DNA of 47,753 bases from Flavobacteriales bacterium. Its GTDB lineage: Bacteria; Bacteroidota; Bacteroidia; Flavobacteriales; Flavobacteriaceae. The notes under the pieces are model-generated. The model was not told the DNA's origin and ran no database searches. It saw only the letters and a program-made list of their open reading frames with translations. This document shows, piece after piece, positions 42,039-47,753 of this stretch. The position numbers and the translations under genes are program-made. Within the stretch, counting starts at the first letter, position 1. The number at the start of each line of letters is the position of its first letter. The stretch covers positions 1 to 47,753 of the forward strand of contig QIJL01000430.1 of the NCBI GenBank assembly GCA_003232435.1, written 5' to 3'.

Positions 42039-42701
42039 ATGACCAAAGCCGAAAAGGTAGATTTTACCATAAAGACCCTTCGGGAATTGTATCCTGAAAT
42101 ACCGGTTCCTTTGGAGCATAAAGACCCATATACCTTACTTGTTGCCGTTTTAATGTCCGCTCGGAGTACAGATGTTCGCGTCAATAAAATAACCCCGTTA
42201 TTGTTCGAAAAAGCTGATAATCCGTACGACATGGTTAAGTTATCCGTGGAGGAAATCCGTGAAATTATCAAACCGGTCGGACTATCGCCGATGAAGTCGA
42301 AGGGAATTCATGGGCTTTCGAAAATATTGATTGAAAAGTATGATGGAAAGGTTCCTAAAGAAATTGAACTTTTAGAAGAATTTCCTTCTGTAGGCCATAA
42401 AACTGCAAGCGTGGTAGTTTCACAGGCATTTGGTATTCCTGCTTTTCCAGTTGACACCCATATCCATAGACTAATGTATCGCTGGGGCTTCTCGAACGGC
42501 AAAAATGTCGTTCAGACCGAAAAAGACGCCAAACGATTGTTTTCCAAAGATTTATGGAATGATTTACATCTTCAGATAATTTGGTACGGTCGTGAATATT
42601 CCCCAGCACGAGGTTGGAATCTCGAAAAGGACATTATCACGAAAACCATCGGTAGAAAAAAAGTCGTAGACGCTTATTACAAAACAAAAAAGACCCGCTA
42701 A
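42039..42701 (+). CDS. nth: Endonuclease III lacking the Fe-S cluster
   Basis: 220 residues with the helix-hairpin-helix and catalytic residues of Nth: EEFPSVGHKTASVVVSQAF (catalytic Lys) and FPVDTHIHRLMYRWG (catalytic Asp). The C-terminal C-x6-C-x2-C-x5-C cluster of canonical Nth is missing; this region reads REYSPARGWNLEKDIITKT. It is a DNA glycosylase/AP-lyase for oxidised pyrimidines, predicted active without a [4Fe-4S] cluster. A bidirectional terminator overlaps its end. Confidence 0.9.
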   Translation: MTKAEKVDFTIKTLRELYPEIPVPLEHKDPYTLLVAVLMSARSTDVRVNKITPLLFEKADNPYDMVKLSVEEIREIIKPVGLSPMKSKGIHGLSKILIEKYDGKVPKEIELLEEFPSVGHKTASVVVSQAFGIPAFPVDTHIHRLMYRWGFSNGKNVVQTEKDAKRLFSKDLWNDLHLQIIWYGREYSPARGWNLEKDIITKTIGRKKVVDAYYKTKKTR

Positions 42702-42713
42702 CGGGTCTTTTTC
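42686..42713. terminator. Bidirectional terminator between nth and the microprotein gene
   Basis: AAAAAGACCCG-CTAA-CGGGTCTTTTT: an 8-bp GC-containing stem with A and T runs on both sides. It can stop nth on the plus strand and the sigma/microprotein unit on the minus strand. Confidence 0.85.
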
Positions 42714-42752
42714 AACAAAATTGTTCGCGCACTAGCGCACTCAAACAGTCTC

Positions 42753-42896
42753 TTAGTTCAAACTGCCTTCAAATGTAAATTCGGCATGTCTTACGATGTG
42801 CAAAGACTTGGAAAAGTTCAGTAAAAACTTGACTGTTTCCGGCGAAGCTTTCGCAAGACCGTACTTTTTAGGGTACTCAGAGTAGATTTTTTCCAT
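42753..42896 (-). CDS. 47-residue microprotein A downstream of a sigma factor
   Basis: It reads MEKIYSEYPKKYGLAKASPE, then TVKFLLNFSKSLHI, ending FEGSLN. It lies 73 bp after the sigma factor stop. A paralogue in the same position after the second sigma factor shares IYSE, KK, PETV, FLLN, SKSL and the FES/G-LN ending, so both are under protein-level constraint and real genes. There is no signal or span. A role in sigma control is possible but inferred from position only. Confidence 0.75.
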   Translation of the reverse strand: MEKIYSEYPKKYGLAKASPETVKFLLNFSKSLHIVRHAEFTFEGSLN

Positions 42897-42969
42897 ATCG
42901 ATTATATCTAGTTATGTTATAATAACGCAACCGAAATGGAAATATTGCTTGGTGTGTGCCTTTGTATTA

Positions 42970-43551
42970 CTAGTTGGTAAGTACGATATTATTCTTGTCG
43001 ATTATTTTTCTAAGGTTGATCAGGGCATATCGCATCCTACCTAGAGCGGTATTGATACTTACGCCGGTATTTTCAGAGATTTCCTTGAAACTCATATCCT
43101 TGTATATGCGCATCAAAAGAACTTCTCGCTGATCATCGGGCAATTCGTCTATTAAATACCTCAGATCGGTATTTATCTGGTCTTTGATGATCTGCTTTTC
43201 GGCATTCAATTTATCGTCTCCTATTACTGAAAAGATATTGAAATCATCACTGCCTTCGAACATTGGCATTCTTTTGTTCTTTCTAAAGTGATCGATGATC
43301 AAGTTATGTGCGATTCTCATGACCCAAGGTAAAAATTTACCTTCTTCACTATAAGATCCTTTTTTAAGGGTTTTGATAACCTTGATAAAAGTATCTTGAA
43401 AAATGTCTTCGGTAATGTCCCTATCCAAAACTTTTGAGTAGATAAAGCTCGAAATACGTTGGTTGTGTCGGTTGATCAGAACTTCGAGTGATTTTTCGTC
43501 TCCTGAAATGTAGTCTCTAACTAGTACTGAATCTTCAATTTGTAGGTTCAT
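42970..43551 (-). CDS. ECF-type sigma-70 factor A
   Basis: 193 residues: region 2 (about 20-90, SSFIYSKVLDRDITEDIFQDTF and FLPWVMRIAHNLIIDHFR) and region 4 (about 135-185, LPDDQREVLLMRIYKDMSFKEI with the helix-turn-helix ENTGVSINTALGRMRYAL). No classic anti-sigma gene is adjacent. The paralogue at 44174 has nearly the same region 4, so both probably recognise the same promoters. It is followed by microprotein A. Confidence 0.92.
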   Translation of the reverse strand: MNLQIEDSVLVRDYISGDEKSLEVLINRHNQRISSFIYSKVLDRDITEDIFQDTFIKVIKTLKKGSYSEEGKFLPWVMRIAHNLIIDHFRKNKRMPMFEGSDDFNIFSVIGDDKLNAEKQIIKDQINTDLRYLIDELPDDQREVLLMRIYKDMSFKEISENTGVSINTALGRMRYALINLRKIIDKNNIVLTN

Positions 43552-43902
43552 ACAGATTGTAATTTTTGGTTAAGATGAGTGCTTTCTTGAGGGAAAGCTT
43601 TTTTAAGCTATTAGTCCAATTTTCGAAACAATTTTTATTGATATAAATCGTTTCCATTTTTTAATTATGACCTAAAACTAGAGAAAAGGGGGTATCTGGA
43701 AAAAACATTGTTGTAAAACGACCGCTTTTTGATGTGAAACGGCGTTTTTCCAATTTTCCGGCAAATTTAGTGAGTCGGAAACGGTAATAATAATATAAGA
43801 AAATACATCTATCTTAATTTGACTTAATGATATACCCGTCCAAAAATAAAGCAGCTCAAGAGTAGACAACTTGTAGTAGTATGTAATTGATTTAATAGCA
43901 AT

Positions 43903-43936
43903 AAAAAATCCCCAAACTTGAAATCAAGCTTGGGGA
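43903..43936 (-). terminator. Terminator after microprotein B
   Basis: On the minus strand CCCCAAGCTTG pairs with CAAGTTTGGGG across ATTT and is followed by ATTTTTT. It ends the second sigma/microprotein unit. The remainder of the 43552-43956 spacer shows no gene. Confidence 0.85.
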
Positions 43937-43956
43937 GATATCGATGTATTTCCGGT

Positions 43957-44100
43957 CTAGTTCAAATTACTCTCGAACTTAAGGCCTTCGGCTTCTGTAA
44001 TTTTCAAAGACTTTGAATAGTTCAGCAAAAATTGAACAGTCTCGGGCTTGGCCTTTACCAGTTTACACTTTTTCCTATCTTCAGAGTAAATTTCCTTCAT
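43957..44100 (-). CDS. 47-residue microprotein B downstream of a sigma factor
   Basis: It reads MKEIYSEDRKKCKLVKAKPE, then TVQFLLNYSKSLKI, ending FESNLN. Same length as microprotein A and same 73-bp distance from its sigma factor. One Cys at position 12 is not shared. The function is unknown. Confidence 0.78.
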   Translation of the reverse strand: MKEIYSEDRKKCKLVKAKPETVQFLLNYSKSLKITEAEGLKFESNLN

Positions 44101-44173
44101 ATCGCTTTTGTTTTGTTATATAAGGATAACGCAACGAAAGCCAATATAATAATTCTATTCGACAGGTAGTCTA

Positions 44174-44758
44174 TTAATTCGTCAAAACAATGTTATTCTC
44201 TTCAATGATCTTTCTGAGGTTGATAAGTGCGTAGCGCATCCTGCCCAGGGCAGTATTGATACTAACGCCCGTGTTTTCTGAGATCTCCTTAAAACTCATG
44301 TCTTTATAAATGCGCATATTGAGCACTTCTTTCTGGTCTTCCGGCAACTCATCGATCAAAATGCCCAAATCAACATCGATCTGTTCTTTGATCAATTGTC
44401 CCTCAATATTCAAGCGTTCATCGCTTATTATTGAAAATACGTCAAAATTGTTGGTTCCCTCGAAAAAAGGCATTCGACTGCTCTTTCTGAAATAGTCGAT
44501 AATAAGATTGTGCGCTATGCGCATGACCCATGGCAAGAATTTACCCTCTTCGTTATACGTGCCTCTTTTTAGGGTACGTATTACCTTGATAAAGGTATCT
44601 TGAAATATGTCTTCCGTAATCTCGCGGTCACCGACCTTTGAATAAATAAAACTACTTAATCTTTGGTTGTGGCGATTGATAAGAGTATTGAGGGCTCGTT
44701 CATTGCCCTGAGCGTACAGTCTAATAAGTTGGGAGTCTTCAATAAGGTGTGTTTCCAT
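44174..44758 (-). CDS. ECF-type sigma-70 factor B
   Basis: 194 residues, clearly paralogous to the sigma factor at 42970: about three quarters identical by eye, with the last 45 residues (MRIYKDMSFKEISENTGVSI onward) almost unchanged. Regions 2 and 4 are intact. The N-terminus and the linker differ most, so the two may be controlled differently while reading the same promoters. Confidence 0.92.
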   Translation of the reverse strand: METHLIEDSQLIRLYAQGNERALNTLINRHNQRLSSFIYSKVGDREITEDIFQDTFIKVIRTLKRGTYNEEGKFLPWVMRIAHNLIIDYFRKSSRMPFFEGTNNFDVFSIISDERLNIEGQLIKEQIDVDLGILIDELPEDQKEVLNMRIYKDMSFKEISENTGVSINTALGRMRYALINLRKIIEENNIVLTN

Positions 44759-44988
44759 AACAACTACTTTTCTTGGTTAAAACTAGGATAATCAGTTACC
44801 ATTTAATGTTACAATGGACGTTTAGGTTGATCTCTAATTTTAAAAAAAGTAATTGTTCTCTATAGGCACCAATTGTGAAAGTGAACTTCAAATATAGAAA
44901 AAATAATGTGATACGAACAAATTTAGCCTGCAAGAAGTTGTTTTTTGATTCGTAATCAGGTTTGTTCGCTATTGAGATTTTCAAGTCG

Positions 44989-44996
44989 TATCTTTG
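44989..44996 (+). promoter_or_regulatory. -7 element of the uvrA promoter
   Basis: TATCTTTG fits TAnnTTTG and ends 17 bp before the ATG at 45014. A TTTG at 44961-44964 could be the -33 box, at a slightly long spacing of 24 bp. Confidence 0.45.
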
Positions 44997-45013
44997 CGCC
45001 CACATCGACGAAA

Positions 45014-47753
45014 ATGACTGCAATTAAAGACATCGACGCAAAAAAGAACATCATAATAAAGGGTGCCAAACTACACAATTTAAAAAACATCGATGTTGTC
45101 ATTCCAAGAAATAGGTTAGTGGTTATTACGGGCCTATCCGGCTCGGGAAAGTCGAGTTTGGCCTTTGACACCTTATATGCGGAAGGTCAACGGCGATATG
45201 TAGAAAGTCTTTCTTCATATGCCAGGCAGTTTTTGGGGAAATTGGACAAGCCTAAAGTAGATTACATCAAGGGCATTGCCCCTGCAATTGCAATCGAACA
45301 GAAAGTGAACTCAACAAACCCACGTTCAACGGTCGGCACCACCACTGAAATTTATGATTATCTTAAATTGCTGTATGCACGAATCGGAAAGACAATTTCC
45401 CCGATTTCTGGCAAAGAGGTTAAAAAACATAGGGTCAGCGATGTCATAGACCATGTCAAGACATTCAATGAAGGCACAAAATTGCTACTCCTCGCCCCTA
45501 TCAAAGTCGATAAAAAAAGGGAAACACTTAAATCGCTCCAAATTTTCGCCAAACAAGGTTATGCGCGAATAAAATATAAAGAGGAAGTTCTACGCATAGA
45601 AAAAGCCCCTAAAGACATCGGTCGCGAATTCCATTTGGTAATTGACCGGATTATTTATAAAGAGGATGAAGATTTCTTCAATAGATTGGCCAACGCCATT
45701 GATACCGCTTTTTTCGAAGGTAATGGTGAATGTGTCATCGAAGAACTCGATTCTGGGAAGCAAACTTCCTTTAGCAATAATTTTGTACTAGACGGGATGT
45801 CTTTTCTCGAGCCGAATGTACATTTGTTCAGTTTTAATAATCCTTATGGAGCTTGTCCAAAATGTGAGGGTTATGGCGATGTCATCGGTATCGATGAAGA
45901 TCTTGTAGTTCCGAATACGGCATTGTCGGTCTATGAAAATGCCATTTTTCCGTGGCGAGGAGAAAGTATGGGCAGATATCGGGACCAATTGGTGAATTCT
46001 GCCTATAAATTTGATTTTCCGATACACAAACCTTGGTTCGAACTTTCAGAAGAGCAAAAAAACCTCGTTTGGGAGAGCAACGACCATTTCATAGGCTTGC
46101 ACAAGTTCTTCGGAATGTTAGAGGAGAAAAGCTATAAAATACAGAATAGGGTGATGCTTTCTCGTTACCGTGGAAAAACACGATGTAGCACCTGCAAGGG
46201 AAAACGCCTAAGACAAGAAACAGATTATATTAAAGTAGGCGAAAAATCGATTTCAGATCTAGTAGAACTTCCCATCGAAGAATTGGCCGGTTTTTTCGGA
46301 AAGCTTTCTTTGGGGGAACATGATTCTCAAATAGCTAAAAGGCTTTTGAAGGAAATCAATACACGATTGGGGTTTTTGACAAAGGTCGGATTGAACTATC
46401 TGACCCTTAACAGAAAGTCGAATACACTTTCCGGTGGGGAAAGTCAGCGTATCAACTTGGCGACTTCACTTGGAAGCAGTCTTGTTGGAAGCATGTACAT
46501 TTTAGACGAACCGAGTATTGGCCTCCATCCAAAGGATACTGAAAACCTTATCGAAGTATTATTGTCGTTGAGGGATTTGGGTAATACGGTCATTGTAGTC
46601 GAGCATGACGAAGATATTATGAAAGCTGCTGATGAAGTCATTGATATCGGCCCCGAAGCCGGTACGCATGGCGGTGAAGTCGTTGCCTATGGCCCATTGA
46701 GTGAAATCTTGAAATCGAATTCGCTGACAGCGAGCTATTTGAACGGAACCAAAGAAATAGCCGTCCCCGCAAAAAGAAGGGAGTCAAAAAATTCCATTGA
46801 TATAATCGGGGCAAGGGAGAATAATCTTAAAAACATCGACGTTTCCTTTCCGTTGAATATGCTGACCGTAGTTACCGGGGTTTCCGGAAGCGGGAAAAGT
46901 ACCTTGGTCAAAAAACTATTATATCCTATTGTGCTCAAAGAAATCGGTGGCTATGGCCAAAAAGCCGGACAATTCACAAAAGCCGGGGGTAATTTCAAAT
47001 CACTAAAAACAGTTGAGTTTGTCGATCAGAATCCAATCGGGCGCTCTTCAAGGTCGAATCCTGTTACCTACATCAAGGCTTACGATGATATTCGAGCACT
47101 TTATGCCGCTCAAAAGCTCAGTAAAATAAGGGCGTATCAAGCAAAACACTTTTCTTTTAATGTGGATGGGGGTCGCTGTGAAAAATGCAAGGGCGAAGGC
47201 GAAATCACGGTGGAAATGCAGTTTATGGCCGATGTGCACCTGGAATGTGATACCTGCAAAGGCAAACGTTTCAAAAAGGAAGTTTTGGAAGTAAGATTCG
47301 ACGGTGCCTCCATCGATGATGTGCTCAATATGACCATCGACGATGCCATTGCGTTTTTTGGGAAGAACGATCAAACGAAGATTACCAACAAATTAGGTCC
47401 TCTTCAAGAGGTTGGGCTGGGCTATGTTACTTTGGGGCAATCGTCCTCTACCCTATCAGGCGGAGAAGCACAGCGTATTAAGCTGGCTTCCTTTCTGGTA
47501 AAGGGCAACACCAAGGTCAAAGCACTCTTTATTTTCGATGAGCCCACTACAGGTCTACATTTTCACGATATCAAAAAACTATTGAAATCCTTTGATGCCC
47601 TTATTACAAGGGGGCATTCCGTAATCGTCATCGAACACAACATCGAATTGATCAAATGTGCTGATCACATTATCGATTTAGGACTCGAAGGTGGAACGAA
47701 AGGCGGGCAACTTATTGCCCAGGGTACTCCCGAAGAAATTATCAAGAATACTA
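45014..47753 (+). CDS. uvrA: Excinuclease ABC subunit A, 3' end outside window
   Basis: About 913 residues are visible and the frame is still open at the window end. Two ABC modules: Walker A GLSGSGKSSLA and VSGSGKSTLV; signatures LSGGESQRI and LSGGEAQRI. Zinc motifs CSTCKGKRL, CEKCKGEGEI and CDTCKGKRF are intact. The zinc pair that should precede FSFNNPYGACPKC is missing (NNFVLDGMSFLEP), and the earlier CPxCG is SPISG. UvrA binds damaged DNA and loads UvrB in nucleotide excision repair. Start chosen at the ATG after a TATCTTTG -7 element. Confidence 0.95.
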   Translation, partial: MTAIKDIDAKKNIIIKGAKLHNLKNIDVVIPRNRLVVITGLSGSGKSSLAFDTLYAEGQRRYVESLSSYARQFLGKLDKPKVDYIKGIAPAIAIEQKVNSTNPRSTVGTTTEIYDYLKLLYARIGKTISPISGKEVKKHRVSDVIDHVKTFNEGTKLLLLAPIKVDKKRETLKSLQIFAKQGYARIKYKEEVLRIEKAPKDIGREFHLVIDRIIYKEDEDFFNRLANAIDTAFFEGNGECVIEELDSGKQTSFSNNFVLDGMSFLEPNVHLFSFNNPYGACPKCEGYGDVIGIDEDLVVPNTALSVYENAIFPWRGESMGRYRDQLVNSAYKFDFPIHKPWFELSEEQKNLVWESNDHFIGLHKFFGMLEEKSYKIQNRVMLSRYRGKTRCSTCKGKRLRQETDYIKVGEKSISDLVELPIEELAGFFGKLSLGEHDSQIAKRLLKEINTRLGFLTKVGLNYLTLNRKSNTLSGGESQRINLATSLGSSLVGSMYILDEPSIGLHPKDTENLIEVLLSLRDLGNTVIVVEHDEDIMKAADEVIDIGPEAGTHGGEVVAYGPLSEILKSNSLTASYLNGTKEIAVPAKRRESKNSIDIIGARENNLKNIDVSFPLNMLTVVTGVSGSGKSTLVKKLLYPIVLKEIGGYGQKAGQFTKAGGNFKSLKTVEFVDQNPIGRSSRSNPVTYIKAYDDIRALYAAQKLSKIRAYQAKHFSFNVDGGRCEKCKGEGEITVEMQFMADVHLECDTCKGKRFKKEVLEVRFDGASIDDVLNMTIDDAIAFFGKNDQTKITNKLGPLQEVGLGYVTLGQSSSTLSGGEAQRIKLASFLVKGNTKVKALFIFDEPTTGLHFHDIKKLLKSFDALITRGHSVIVIEHNIELIKCADHIIDLGLEGGTKGGQLIAQGTPEEIIKNT

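Noticed and set aside
43581-43607. Plus-strand terminator-like hairpin GCTTTC/GAAAGC with T run
   Set aside because: Nothing is transcribed toward it on the plus strand; on the minus strand it is only part of the sigma A leader.

Overview
This window looks like chromosomal DNA of a marine member of the Flavobacteriaceae (Bacteroidota). The reasons are a SusD-type lipoprotein, a VCBS/ASPIC surface protein, a fused CcoNO cbb3 oxidase, a Sec-type (clade II) NosZ, Bacteroidota-type -7 promoter elements (TAnnTTTG), few recognisable Shine-Dalgarno sites, and many short palindromic intergenic repeats. I see no tRNA, rRNA, CRISPR array or prophage.

Layout. 1-5.7 kb: the tail of a SusD-like gene and a large VCBS/ASPIC protein, followed by a decayed zone. 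That zone holds a Tat leader cut off by an IS110 transposase start, then a dienelactone hydrolase pseudogene interrupted by a 217-bp MITE. 5.7-8.4 kb: an OmpA-like lone gene, 2-keto-3-deoxygluconate kinase, the tail of a short-chain dehydrogenase, and two MITEs. 8.4-17.4 kb: a universal stress protein and a nitrous-oxide reductase (nos) cluster: cytochrome c, fasciclin lipoprotein, nosZ, membrane protein, nosL, PNPOx-like protein, cupin, nosD, nosF, nosY. 17.4-20.6 kb: an uncharacterised 598-residue nitronate-monooxygenase-like protein and tryptophan 2,3-dioxygenase. 20.9-30.6 kb, minus strand: cbb3 oxidase and its assembly genes (ccoI, ccoS, ccoNO, ccoQ, ccoP, ccoG, fixH, a SafE-like gene). 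30.7-32.3 kb: a Crp/Fnr regulator and a second universal stress protein. 32.3-42.7 kb: housekeeping genes (glycosyltransferase, BatA-like protein, pseudo-dihydroorotase, small membrane proteins, esterase, MBL hydrolase, Bcp, endonuclease III). 42.7-44.8 kb: two tandem copies of a sigma factor plus 47-residue microprotein cassette. 45.0 kb to the end: uvrA, cut by the window edge.

How the parts fit. The main theme is low-oxygen respiration. A 12-bp palindrome (TGAC-N4-GTCA type) lies exactly 29.5 bp upstream of a -7 element before both universal stress genes, the nos cluster, the ccoS operon and the fnr gene itself. The fnr site can also serve the divergent ccoI gene. A weaker copy precedes the 598-residue unknown. 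This predicts a local FNR regulon in which the regulator, a high-affinity oxidase, N2O reduction and stress proteins switch on together. The unknown protein would then be a candidate new member of the anaerobic response.

The most novel-looking items are the unknown FNR-linked protein, the duplicated sigma factor/microprotein cassette, the IS110 remnant with its leader, and several MITE families with readable target duplications.
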